A stretch of 64,000 bases of DNA from Methanobacteriota archaeon (GTDB lineage Archaea > Thermoplasmatota > E2 > JACPAO01 > JAHWKR01): contig JAHWKR010000005.1 in assembly GCA_019347805.1 (NCBI GenBank), positions 1-64,000 on the forward strand, given 5' to 3'. A program made the translations under genes and the position numbers. Numbering within the stretch: the first letter of the stretch is position 1; every line of letters starts with the position of its first letter. Below are positions 40,536 through 48,610 of the stretch, in pieces. The notes beneath the pieces were generated by a model. The model saw nothing but the letters and a program-made list of their open reading frames with translations, made no database searches and was not told where the DNA came from.

Positions 40536-40907
40536 TCAGACGTGGAAGTAGACCTTCTTCGGGTTCTCGCCGTCCATCTTGCCACGCTCCTTGTGGATGT
40601 AGCCCTGGCGCTGCAACTGGTTCAGGTAGGCGGATTCGATGCTCCTCGAGTTTCCGGTCATATCGGAGACCGTCTCGGCGGTGGCACGACCGAGCTGATG
40701 GAGCGCCATGGCGGTGCGCCGCAGGTGGTCGGGAAGCTCCAGGAGGGTGAGCGCGTCGAGCGGCTCTTCCTGCTTGAGCGCCTTGGGAGTGGCGGATTGG
40801 CGGCTCTCAAGGATCTTCGCCTGCATCTCGACCAGGTCGTTGATGCGCTTGTTGAGGTCCTTGATGCCGCGGGCGATCTCGGTGAGGAGCTTCACCTGCT
40901 GGCTCAT
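40536..40907 (-). CDS. wHTH protein partner of the ParA-like ATPase
   Basis: A 123-residue protein. The N-terminal third is a coiled coil (IARGIKDLNKRINDLVEMQA). The rest is a winged helix: LRRTAMALHQLGRATAETVS, DMTGNSRSIESAYLNQLQRQ and GYIHKERGK. It may be a DNA-binding adaptor for the ParA-like ATPase encoded next, analogous in role to a ParB, or a transcription regulator. The ATG at 40907 lies 27 nt after a TATA box, so it is the first gene of the pair. Confidence 0.78.
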   Translation of the reverse strand: MSQQVKLLTEIARGIKDLNKRINDLVEMQAKILESRQSATPKALKQEEPLDALTLLELPDHLRRTAMALHQLGRATAETVSDMTGNSRSIESAYLNQLQRQGYIHKERGKMDGENPKKVYFHV

Positions 40908-40928
40908 CGTCGCGCCCATGCCACCGCC

Positions 40929-40939
40929 CATATTAAGCG
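40929..40939 (-). promoter_or_regulatory. TATA box of the wHTH-ParA operon
   Basis: The minus strand reads CGCTTAATATG, centred 27 nt before the ATG at 40907. Confidence 0.5.
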
Positions 40940-40984
40940 TTTTTCTGTTCAACACCAGCCGAGGCTCGGAGTTCACCCGCAACA

Positions 40985-40993
40985 CCCTTATCA
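40985..40993 (+). promoter_or_regulatory. TATA box of the polytopic membrane protein gene
   Basis: CCCTTATCA about 37 nt upstream of the GTG at 41026; the leader would be about 10 nt. Confidence 0.45.
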
Positions 40994-41025
40994 ACACGAC
41001 CCTCTGAGCCCACATTGGTGCCCTT

Positions 41026-42258
41026 GTGGAACTCTTCTTCTTGCCGCGGTTCGACCGGCGCAGGGTCATCCTCGCCGCCGCGGTCCTGACACCCCCAGTG
41101 CTCCTCGGCGCCCTCTCGAGCGCCGTCACCTTCCTCGGCCTCGCTGCGCTCGACATCCCCGACCTCGGCGCCCGCCAGGCGTTCAAGGAGGACGCCGAAC
41201 TCCTCGACATCGTCCTCTTCATCGTCCTCGCCATCGGCACGTTCATCGCCCTCACCGTCCCCGAAGAACCCCTCAAGGGACTGCATGGATACACGCTGGG
41301 TGTCCTCCTGCTCCTCGTCGCCGCCGTGCGCTGGGACTGGTCTTTCGGCCTGTCGACCGCCGCCGCCCAGATCGGTCTCGGCATCGCCCTCTGGGGCCTC
41401 GGCTGGGTGCTCGTCTCCCTGCACGCCATCGGCCTCCTCCGCACCCTACCGCATCGTCGCTGGGTCTTCGTCACCGGCGCCATCGCCACCTATCTCGCCG
41501 TCGCCACCTTCACCGCCGTCGCCCTCGGGGAGGCATGGGGCCTCGCCGCGGTCGCCGACCTCTTCGCCATCCTCGCGCTCCTCGCCGCCGTCCTCGTCTA
41601 CGTCAACCGCGAACACATGGCCGAATGGGGTTACCGTCGCCTCCAGGACGTGCACCTGCCCAAAGAGGACCTCAAACGCTCCATCCTCGTGCCTGTGTAC
41701 GGCCTCGCGCTCTTCGGCCTCATCGGCGCCGCCTTCGTGCACCACTTCGACTATGGCCACCTCGCTCCTGGCCATTATCTGACGCTGTTCGGCAGCACCG
41801 TCCCCGCCGTCCTCCTCTTCGGCGCCGTCATGGAACGGGCCGGCCGCCGCGCACTCCTCTACACCATCCCCGTCCTCGTCGGATTCGTCTTCGTCGTCCA
41901 GGCCGCCGTCGACACGCCGTGGCCCATCATGGTGCTCGAAGGCGCCCTCCTCGGGACCCTCCTCTACCTGTTCCAATACTTCGTCGAAGTGAGCCGGGTG
42001 CTCGGCCGAACCGTCGTCTTCGCCATCACCATGGGCGCCGTCGCCGCTATGGGGGCCGGCGGCAGCTTCGTCGCCCAGTTCCAAGGCCTCACCGGCATCG
42101 CCCAAGAACAACTCCTCATCCTGCAACTGGCCGGCCTGCTCCTTGTCTTCGCCCTCGCCCCGCTCGTCCCCGACACCGTGCCCCGCGTCACCGAAGAGGA
42201 AGAGATCGCCGACTACCTCGAGATGGCCAGACGGGTGCAGGAAGAGTCGAGCGGATGA
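41026..42258 (+). CDS. Polytopic membrane protein of unknown function
   Basis: A 410-residue protein with about eleven or twelve hydrophobic helices, starting at a GTG. A cytoplasmic loop near the middle has NREHMAEWGYRRLQDVHLPK. The C-terminus is acidic (VTEEEEIADYLEMARRVQEE). I do not recognise a transporter signature. The gene is followed on the same strand by two lipoprotein genes, each with its own TATA box, which hints at a cell-surface locus. Confidence 0.8.
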   Translation: MELFFLPRFDRRRVILAAAVLTPPVLLGALSSAVTFLGLAALDIPDLGARQAFKEDAELLDIVLFIVLAIGTFIALTVPEEPLKGLHGYTLGVLLLLVAAVRWDWSFGLSTAAAQIGLGIALWGLGWVLVSLHAIGLLRTLPHRRWVFVTGAIATYLAVATFTAVALGEAWGLAAVADLFAILALLAAVLVYVNREHMAEWGYRRLQDVHLPKEDLKRSILVPVYGLALFGLIGAAFVHHFDYGHLAPGHYLTLFGSTVPAVLLFGAVMERAGRRALLYTIPVLVGFVFVVQAAVDTPWPIMVLEGALLGTLLYLFQYFVEVSRVLGRTVVFAITMGAVAAMGAGGSFVAQFQGLTGIAQEQLLILQLAGLLLVFALAPLVPDTVPRVTEEEEIADYLEMARRVQEESSG

Positions 42259-42284
42259 CGACGTTCCAACGCGCTCCCCCGAAC

Positions 42285-42296
42285 GCTTAAAAATAT
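42285..42296 (+). promoter_or_regulatory. TATA box of the DUF4097-like lipoprotein gene
   Basis: GCTTAAAAATAT, a strong AT-rich box. Its centre is about 34 nt upstream of the GTG at 42325. The ATG at 42295 lies within the box and cannot be the start of a transcript made from it. Confidence 0.55.
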
Positions 42297-42324
42297 GCAA
42301 CGGGACCGCTCCTCTGGTCCGCTG

Positions 42325-43884
42325 GTGCAACACGTGTCCCCCCGCCTGGTCTGCGGTCTCCTCCTCACCCTCCTCGTCGCCAGCCCCGGCTGTCTCTTCC
42401 CGCCCGTCGAGGTCATCGCCACAGGCGACCACCGACTCCCTGTCGGCATCCAGAACCGCACCATCACCGTCGACGACGAAGGGGAAGAGACCCGCGCCCT
42501 CACCCTGTCGCTCCTGCCCGCGACGACCGGCGACCAGCACGACGAGACCTTCGTCCTCCCCGCCCACCTGACGTTCTTGAGCGTCCACTTGGAATGGAAC
42601 GACCCCGTCGCCGACCTCGACCTCGTGGTCACGCTCCGCGCGGGCGGCAGCGAGACCTGGAACGACACCCACCAAGGCGGCAACATCGGACAACCCGACC
42701 GCGACATCACCCTCTTCACCAAGGCCGACGGCGAAGGCGGTATCCGCCAGGCCTCCCCCTCCGACCTCCTTGTCGTCCTCAGCGCCAAAGGCATGGTCCG
42801 CGACCTTGGCGCCAACCTGACCGTGCGCTATGACTTCCAACGCGACGTGGAACCGGTCGTCGGCCGCTTCGAGGCCGCCGGCGACACCCGCATCCGCGTC
42901 GGCGACATCGAGACCGTCTCCCAGGAAGGCCGTTGGGTCGCCCGCCGCACCATCGAGATCGAGGACGATCCCGCCGCCTTCGGGGGCAAGGTGCGCGAAC
43001 TGGCACTCGCTGCGGAAAGCGGAGAAGCCGACATCCTTGTGACCACCGGAGACCGCGGCACCGCCCTCTTCACCATCGTCCAGGAAGGCCACGGGGCGAC
43101 CCGCGACGGCGCCGTCGCCGCCGTCAACACGTTCCGCGTGCCCTACCAGAACGTCCTCAGCAAAGGCGACGAACGCCTCACCCTCTCGCTCGCCCTCGAG
43201 GTCGACGACGACGATTGGACCGACTTGCAAGGCCACATCGAAGCACGCCTGCCACAAGGCTACCTGCACGCCACCGACCTCGCGACGACGAGCGGCCGCA
43301 TCGACATTCAGAACCTCACAGGGGACGGCCTGCGCGGCCTCGCCGCCCGCGTCGCGACGACCCAGGGCGCCATCGACGTCAACCGCTATGACCTCGGCAC
43401 CGGCGCCGCCATGCACCTCAAGAGCCAGGAAGGATCCGTTCGCGTGCGCCAACTCACCGCCAACACCCTGGAGGTCGACACCGCGAGCGGCGACAGCGAC
43501 CTGCGCGGCATCCGCCTCGGCGCGCTCGTCCTTACAAGCGTCTCCGGCACGCACACGACGTTCGCGCTCCACACCAAGAGCCTCGACGTCTCCGTCGGCC
43601 AAGGCACACTCGACGGCGCCCTCAGCCCGACCGGCAGCGACACCTGGCGCCTCGACGCCACAAGCGGCCACCTCCTTGTCGACCTCGACGGCCCGAGCGG
43701 CACCGGTTACGACATCACCGCCGACACCGACTCCGGCACCGTACGCATCCGGTGCAAAGGCGACCCATGGACACAAGCCGGGCCCGGCAGCACCCAGCGC
43801 CACTGCGGTCCCGACCCGGGCGATCCCGTCCTCAGACTGGTCCTGGAGACGACGAGCGGCAACATCGCCGTCAAGGAGATGTGA
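42325..43884 (+). CDS. Putative lipoprotein with DUF4097-like beta-helix part
   Basis: A 519-residue exported protein. A signal segment (LVCGLLLTLLVASPGCL) holds a possible lipobox Cys. The middle is a beta-sandwich-like region of about 260 residues. From about 320 there are repeated turns such as ATTSGRIDIQNLTGDGL, ATTQGAIDVNRYDLGTG, LKSQEGSVRVRQLTANTLEV and TTSGNIAVKEM, the pattern of DUF4097 adhesin-like beta-helices. The start is GTG 42325 (or 42334) because of the TATA box. It lies between the polytopic protein and another lipoprotein. Confidence 0.78.
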   Translation: MQHVSPRLVCGLLLTLLVASPGCLFPPVEVIATGDHRLPVGIQNRTITVDDEGEETRALTLSLLPATTGDQHDETFVLPAHLTFLSVHLEWNDPVADLDLVVTLRAGGSETWNDTHQGGNIGQPDRDITLFTKADGEGGIRQASPSDLLVVLSAKGMVRDLGANLTVRYDFQRDVEPVVGRFEAAGDTRIRVGDIETVSQEGRWVARRTIEIEDDPAAFGGKVRELALAAESGEADILVTTGDRGTALFTIVQEGHGATRDGAVAAVNTFRVPYQNVLSKGDERLTLSLALEVDDDDWTDLQGHIEARLPQGYLHATDLATTSGRIDIQNLTGDGLRGLAARVATTQGAIDVNRYDLGTGAAMHLKSQEGSVRVRQLTANTLEVDTASGDSDLRGIRLGALVLTSVSGTHTTFALHTKSLDVSVGQGTLDGALSPTGSDTWRLDATSGHLLVDLDGPSGTGYDITADTDSGTVRIRCKGDPWTQAGPGSTQRHCGPDPGDPVLRLVLETTSGNIAVKEM

Positions 43885-43897
43885 CGACCCGCCCATA

Positions 43898-43907
43898 ACC
43901 TTTAATT
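43898..43907 (+). promoter_or_regulatory. TATA box of the lipoprotein gene at 43931
   Basis: ACCTTTAATT, centred 28 nt upstream of the GTG at 43931. Confidence 0.55.
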
Positions 43908-43930
43908 CACCACGACGGGCTCGACGACCT

Positions 43931-45454
43931 GTGGGACGCCCCCTCCTGCTTGCGCTCCTCTTCATCCTCCCCCTCCTCTCCGGGTGCACCAGCGAAGGTC
44001 TACCGGGCGAGCGCGCGGTGACGGACCACACCTGGCGCGCCGGCGACACCTGGACCTACCTGCGCACCCACGACGACGGCCCGCCCTTCATCTACACCCG
44101 CGAAGTGACCGGACTCTTCAACAAGGACGGCTACGAGGTGTTCGAACTGACCGAAGGGATGAGCGGACACACGATCCGTCAACGAAGTCTCTACACGGTC
44201 GACGACCTGCGCTTCTTCGGCTTCGAGGTGCGCGACGGCGACGAACCGCGACAGACCCTCGCGCCGACCCGCCCCATCCCGTTCCACTACGTCTTCCCCC
44301 TCGAACCCGGCACCGCACAGACCTTCGAGGGCATCGTCGAACAGTCGGCCGGCGACCACCGCCAATCGGAACGTGTCCACGTCACCGCCACCGTCAAGAC
44401 CGCCACCAAGCAGGTGCTCGGCGAGCGCGTCTACACGGTATGGCCCTACGAGATGCGCATCGACTGGCTCGACACCCCCTTCGACGACGGCGCGACCATC
44501 CGCGGCCACTGGGCACCGACCGTCGGACAATCGGTCCTGACCGAGGTCGAGCAAGGCGGACAGACGACCCGCTACGAGATCGTCTCGTTCCAACGCCGAC
44601 TGCCTGTCGCCGGACCCCCCGCCTACGCGCTCACAGAAGGATTGCGCTCGCAGGCGCTCGACCGCGGCTTCCTCGCCCGCATCGACGGCCCCGGCTACGC
44701 CCGCTGGCTCCTCCACGTCGAGGTCCCGACCACCGTCGGCGTGCGCTTCGACCATCCGACCGCGCCGAGCGACGGCCGCCACCGCTTCGACCTCGTCTCC
44801 CTCCGTCCCCTCGGCGCCACCGGAGCCTGGGTCTTCCGCGACCCCACCGCCCTCTCCGGCCACGGCTTCGCGTTCCACATGTGGGCGGGCGAAGCGGGCA
44901 AGCCCGGTCACGAGTTCCACTCCCCCGCCGGCGCCGGGGAACGCCCCGTCACGCTTCAACCCGGGCAGGTCTACGAGCTGGTCGTCGCCTCCAACCACGG
45001 CGGCACACAAGCCAACCTGCGGGTCGGCGACGAAGCGCGCGACCGCGCCCCAGCCCAGACCGGCAGCGTCGACATCCTGCGCATCGCCCATCGACGCGTC
45101 ACCGAAGAGACCAGCCCCGGACCCCAACTGGTACGCGACCACGAGACGCACCTCGTCTCGCTCCCCGAAGGCGAACGCATCGAAGGCCTCGTCTTCGCCC
45201 TCAACCATGGCGGCGAAGAGGCCACCGTCGCCGAGACCGCCGGCCGCCGCACCGTCTCGTTCGGGGTGCACGACCTCCTCATCGAAGACCCCGGTTCCGT
45301 CTACGGCGTCTACATGAGCCACCCGGCCCGGAGCGCGTTCGAGGTCTCGGTCGGCTACGAATACCGTGCCGACCTCGCCCTCCAAGGCGCCGTCGATTAC
45401 GAACTCGGCGTGTTCCTCATGCGACTCGTCGCCGACGACGAGAAAAAAGATTGA
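43931..45454 (+). CDS. Large lipoprotein of unknown function
   Basis: A 507-residue exported lipoprotein. The signal peptide ends in LLSGC (LFILPLLSGCTSEGLP). The mature protein is beta-rich with WRAGDTWTYLRTHDDGPPF, DGYEVFELTEGM and repeated AVDYEL- and GTQANLRVGD-like sandwich segments. The GTG start follows the TATA box by 28 nt. No family is recognised. It converges on the PGF-type surface protein gene, 34 nt away. Confidence 0.8.
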   Translation: MGRPLLLALLFILPLLSGCTSEGLPGERAVTDHTWRAGDTWTYLRTHDDGPPFIYTREVTGLFNKDGYEVFELTEGMSGHTIRQRSLYTVDDLRFFGFEVRDGDEPRQTLAPTRPIPFHYVFPLEPGTAQTFEGIVEQSAGDHRQSERVHVTATVKTATKQVLGERVYTVWPYEMRIDWLDTPFDDGATIRGHWAPTVGQSVLTEVEQGGQTTRYEIVSFQRRLPVAGPPAYALTEGLRSQALDRGFLARIDGPGYARWLLHVEVPTTVGVRFDHPTAPSDGRHRFDLVSLRPLGATGAWVFRDPTALSGHGFAFHMWAGEAGKPGHEFHSPAGAGERPVTLQPGQVYELVVASNHGGTQANLRVGDEARDRAPAQTGSVDILRIAHRRVTEETSPGPQLVRDHETHLVSLPEGERIEGLVFALNHGGEEATVAETAGRRTVSFGVHDLLIEDPGSVYGVYMSHPARSAFEVSVGYEYRADLALQGAVDYELGVFLMRLVADDEKKD

Positions 45455-45488
45455 GGGGAGGACGAAGGGAAGAGACGTTGGTGGGGAC
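45455..45488 (-). terminator. Pyrimidine-rich tract after the 45489 gene
   Basis: On the minus strand this convergent gap reads as a run of C and T with TCTCTTCCCTTCGTCCTCCCC. The pattern matches other probable terminators here. Confidence 0.35.
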
Positions 45489-46706
45489 CTATCGTCTGCG
45501 CACGCGGCCCACCGCGACGAGCCCGAGAAGACCGAGGAGGACGGCCGCCAGACCGATGCCCGGGCTGTCCTTGTTCTCCTTCTCCTCGTCCGTGAGCGAT
45601 TGCTCCGGACCCGATGGTCCTGCGCCTGTCGTCGTGTCGCCGCCGCCGGTCGCGTCCCCACCGCCGGAGCGAGCGGCCTGGTCGTGCTTGACCGTGTAAG
45701 GCAGCTCTCGGGACAGGTCACCGAGGCTCGAGGTGGCCTTGATGATGAGGACCCCCACCTTCCCGGCGCCCTCTGTCGGTGTCACATCGACCGAGACGAC
45801 CGTGTTCGCGCCGGGCTCAAGCGCGACCATGTTCGACTCCAAGAGGACGCTCCAGCCCCCGGAGAGCCCACGCGTCGTGAGGAGGATCGTGTCCTTCGCC
45901 TTGGCCTGGTTGTCGAGCGTGAAGTGGAACGTCATCGCCTCGCCGGTCTTCGCCTCGCCCGCCGTCTCACCGAAAGCGGCCAAGGTGAAAGCGGGCTGGA
46001 TGGCGCCGTCGTATTGCCCGAAGCCGTAGTCGGCGCCATAGGTCGGCTGGGTGAGCTTGCCACCGGCGACATCGCCGAGCTCGGCATCCGGCGCCTGGTC
46101 GACCACGAACGGGCCGTGTCCGCTCGTCAGATAGAACCCGGTGAGCGTGTCGCCGAGGTCGGGGGCGCCGACGAGCGCCTTCTCAATGTGGAACAAGATC
46201 CGGTCCTCGTGCGGTGAGACCGACCCCGACAGATTCCCGACGAGCGTCCCCTCCTCGTCGTCCGTATGGAGCGTGAAGTTGGACAACACCTGTTCGCCAT
46301 CGAGCCGCACCTCGGCGAGCGCATAGTAGGCCGCGCCCTTGACGGTGAACGAGGCACGGTAATCGGCATGCAGGAGCGGCGTGTCCTTGTCGCTCGCCGC
46401 CTGGGTCGACTCCGTCTCCGGCGCCGCCAATCCTGCGTCCATGTCCGCCACCTCGATGGCCAACTGGAACGACTCCCGCGTCTCGCCCAGCACATAGCCC
46501 TTCACCAGGTCGTAAGACGACGCGTTCTGGTCGATCTGGTCGCGCACATCCTTGAGCGCATCCGGCCAAGCCAACTGCAACACCTGCACGTCCCCGGTCC
46601 CGTCGGTGATCTCTGGCTGGTCAGGCCCCGCCGCCGTGACGGACGGCGGGAAAACCAAGAGCAGCGACAGCGCGAGCGTGACGGCGACCGGTCTGAGAGA
46701 TGACAT
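45489..46706 (-). CDS. Secreted protein with PGF-CTERM-like C-terminal anchor
   Basis: A 405-residue exported protein. After a signal peptide (VTLALSLLLVFPPSVTAA) comes a domain of about 200 residues (FQLAIEVADMDAGLAAPETE, DRILFHIEKALVGAPDLGDT) and a beta-sandwich (FGETAGEAKTGEAMTFHFTL, ALEPGANTVVSVDVTPTEGA). A Gly/Thr-rich linker then leads to SPGIGLAAVLLGLLGLVAV and a final RRR. That tail resembles archaeosortase substrates (PGF-CTERM), with PGI instead of PGF. No archaeosortase lies in this window. The weak TATA-like TCCTTATGC near 46746-46754 may drive it. Confidence 0.8.
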   Translation of the reverse strand: MSSLRPVAVTLALSLLLVFPPSVTAAGPDQPEITDGTGDVQVLQLAWPDALKDVRDQIDQNASSYDLVKGYVLGETRESFQLAIEVADMDAGLAAPETESTQAASDKDTPLLHADYRASFTVKGAAYYALAEVRLDGEQVLSNFTLHTDDEEGTLVGNLSGSVSPHEDRILFHIEKALVGAPDLGDTLTGFYLTSGHGPFVVDQAPDAELGDVAGGKLTQPTYGADYGFGQYDGAIQPAFTLAAFGETAGEAKTGEAMTFHFTLDNQAKAKDTILLTTRGLSGGWSVLLESNMVALEPGANTVVSVDVTPTEGAGKVGVLIIKATSSLGDLSRELPYTVKHDQAARSGGGDATGGGDTTTGAGPSGPEQSLTDEEKENKDSPGIGLAAVLLGLLGLVAVGRVRRR

Positions 46707-46914
46707 GGAACCCACCAGGAGGTAGCCCTCGCCTTTGTCTAGCGCGGCATAAGGACGTTGTGGGGCCCGTGGCCGGCACCCCCGTGCGGCCGTGGGGCGA
46801 CGGCTCCCTCGGCCTGCGGGGCGAAATCCGAACGAGACCCCTCTATAGCGAAGGCGGACAAGTCTCCCACCGACTCCGTTCCCCTCAAGTGCCCTTGCGA
46901 GAGAACCCTTGCCG

Positions 46915-47196
46915 ATGGTGTCCGCGGAATACCGAGAAGAGGCGAAGAAGACACTCGAACGATTGAAATGGCACGAACGTCGGTTGCACGCTGCCGTCGT
47001 CTGGTACCTGGACGATGAACGGCGCAACACGTCGCGCGTCCTTGGGGAGGACATCCACACGCTCGATCCCGACGCCATCCTCGTCGGCTCCCGCAAGAGG
47101 CCGCTCAGGATCCGCTACGACCGCATCTACCGGATCGCCACCCCCGAAGGGGTCCTCTTCGAACGGCCACCGAGGACGGTCGAAGCGGAACGATAA
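46915..47196 (+). CDS. DUF504-like protein, copy 1
   Basis: A 93-residue protein. LERLKWHERRLHAAVVWYLD, SRVLGEDIHTLDPDAILVG and PLRIRYDRIYRIATPEGVLF resemble DUF504 (UPF0248), a small archaeal family of unknown function that may bind RNA. The ATG giving MVSAEYREE is chosen; a TTG lies 6 nt upstream. Its stop overlaps the start of the second copy (TAATG). Confidence 0.75.
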   Translation: MVSAEYREEAKKTLERLKWHERRLHAAVVWYLDDERRNTSRVLGEDIHTLDPDAILVGSRKRPLRIRYDRIYRIATPEGVLFERPPRTVEAER

Positions 47197-47555
47197 TGCG
47201 GGACGGGTCAAGCCGCCTCCGACCCTTTGAAGTCCCCCCCGTCCATCCGGACCCTGTGCCGACCGTCAAGGACGCCCTCAACAAGCTCAAGTGGCACCAC
47301 GGACGGCTCGACCACGCCGTCGTCTGGTACACCCACCGGGGCGCACCGGGCGACCTGCGGGCGGTGGAAGGCAGCGACATCTTGGAGCTCGGCTCCTCCT
47401 TCTTCCACGTCCAGGCACCCGAAGGGGCTACCGCCATCCCTTACCATCGCATCCAACGCATCGAGATCAAAGGACACCCCTATTGGGAGCGCCACCCGCG
47501 CCATCGCACCCTCGGCGACCTCGAGAAGGCGCAACAAGAAGAAGAACAGCTATAG
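47196..47555 (+). CDS. DUF504 protein, copy 2
   Basis: A 119-residue protein with clear DUF504 segments: ALNKLKWHHGRLDHAVVWYT, HRGAPGDLRAVEGSDILELG and GATAIPYHRIQRIEIKGHPY. It is more complete than copy 1, with which it aligns along its length, and overlaps it by one base. The two genes look like a tandem duplication. A Glu/Gln-rich C-terminus follows the domain. Confidence 0.83.
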   Translation: MRDGSSRLRPFEVPPVHPDPVPTVKDALNKLKWHHGRLDHAVVWYTHRGAPGDLRAVEGSDILELGSSFFHVQAPEGATAIPYHRIQRIEIKGHPYWERHPRHRTLGDLEKAQQEEEQL

Positions 47556-47556
47556 A
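47549..47556 (+). promoter_or_regulatory. TATA box of the ketopantoate reductase gene
   Basis: GCTATAGA at the end of the DUF504 gene, centred about 27 nt upstream of the GTG at 47579. Confidence 0.45.
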
Positions 47557-47578
47557 CGCCCCGCCCTGTCCGCGCCCC

Positions 47579-48610
47579 GTGGCGCGCATCCTCCTCGTCG
47601 GCCCCGGTGCCATCGGTGCGTTCATCGGCGCCCGGCTCGCCGCTTCTGGACATGACCTCCTCGTCGCCTGCCGCACGGTCGAGACCGCCGAGCGCATCCT
47701 GCAGGTCGGCCTCGTCGCCACCGACCACGAGGGCCGCGCCACACATGCCGATGTGCGCGTCCTCACCACACCAGAGGAACTGACCGACGACCCCGACCTC
47801 GCCATCATCGCCACCAAGTGCGCCGACGCCGAGGCCGCCGTAAGGGATTGGAGCGACGTACTGCCGCTCGATTGTCCCGTCGTCGCCATGCAGAACGGCC
47901 TCATGGGCGACCGTCTCGCGCCTCACGCCGGAGGGCGGCTCATCGAGAGCGTCGTCGCCTTCCCCGCGACCCTCGAAGGCATCGGTCGCAGCATCCAGAC
48001 CGGCCCCGGCGGCATCCTGATCGGCGCCTGGCCCCCGACAGGGCTTGCTTCCGGCCGCGACAAGGCCGAAGCCGCTGCCGTCCTCCTTCGTGACGCCGTC
48101 CCGACCGACGTCCGTGACGACATCGAGGGCGCCAAATGGACCAAGCTCATCATCAATGCTTGCATCACATCCCTCGGTGTCGTCACCGGACGCGACCTCG
48201 GCGACCTCCTCCGAGACCCACGCGCCCGCGACGCCTTCCTCGCCATCACAACAGAGGGCCACCGCACCGGACAGGCGCTCGGCGTCGACTTCGAGAAGGT
48301 CGCCGGCTTCACGCCCCGCCTCTTCGCCTACCCGGACGGCCCCTCGTTCCCCGCCCGACTATGGCGACACCAACTGCTCAAGGTGGTCGGCCGCAAACAC
48401 CGCCGCCAACGCTCCTCCAGCCTGCAATCCCTCGAGCGCGGCCGCAAGACCGAAGTGGACGAACTGAACGGCGCCCTCGTCCGCGCTGCCCACCGACAGG
48501 GCGTCCCCGTGCCGACCAACGAAACGATCCTCGCCCTCGTCCATGACATCGAAGCCGGGCGACGGCCACAAGGGATGGAGAACCTCGACGACGTGCCGCG
48601 GACCTATTGA
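47579..48610 (+). CDS. panE: 2-dehydropantoate 2-reductase (ketopantoate reductase)
   Basis: NADPH-dependent enzyme that makes pantoate for coenzyme A. The 343 residues start with the Rossmann motif RILLVGPGAIGAFIGARLAA. Next come AIIATKCADAEAAV, VVAMQNGLM, the catalytic KWTKLIINACITSLGVVTGR and late SSSLQSLERGRKTEVDELNG with the family Glu. GTG 47579 is the start. It is convergent with the LVIVD lipoprotein gene, whose stop it overlaps. Confidence 0.92.
   Translation: MARILLVGPGAIGAFIGARLAASGHDLLVACRTVETAERILQVGLVATDHEGRATHADVRVLTTPEELTDDPDLAIIATKCADAEAAVRDWSDVLPLDCPVVAMQNGLMGDRLAPHAGGRLIESVVAFPATLEGIGRSIQTGPGGILIGAWPPTGLASGRDKAEAAAVLLRDAVPTDVRDDIEGAKWTKLIINACITSLGVVTGRDLGDLLRDPRARDAFLAITTEGHRTGQALGVDFEKVAGFTPRLFAYPDGPSFPARLWRHQLLKVVGRKHRRQRSSSLQSLERGRKTEVDELNGALVRAAHRQGVPVPTNETILALVHDIEAGRRPQGMENLDDVPRTY

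Noticed and set aside
41446-44049. An 860-codon minus-strand open frame
   Set aside because: Antisense to the polytopic membrane protein and the DUF4097-like lipoprotein; composition is Gly/Glu/Asp/Val-rich with no domain pattern.
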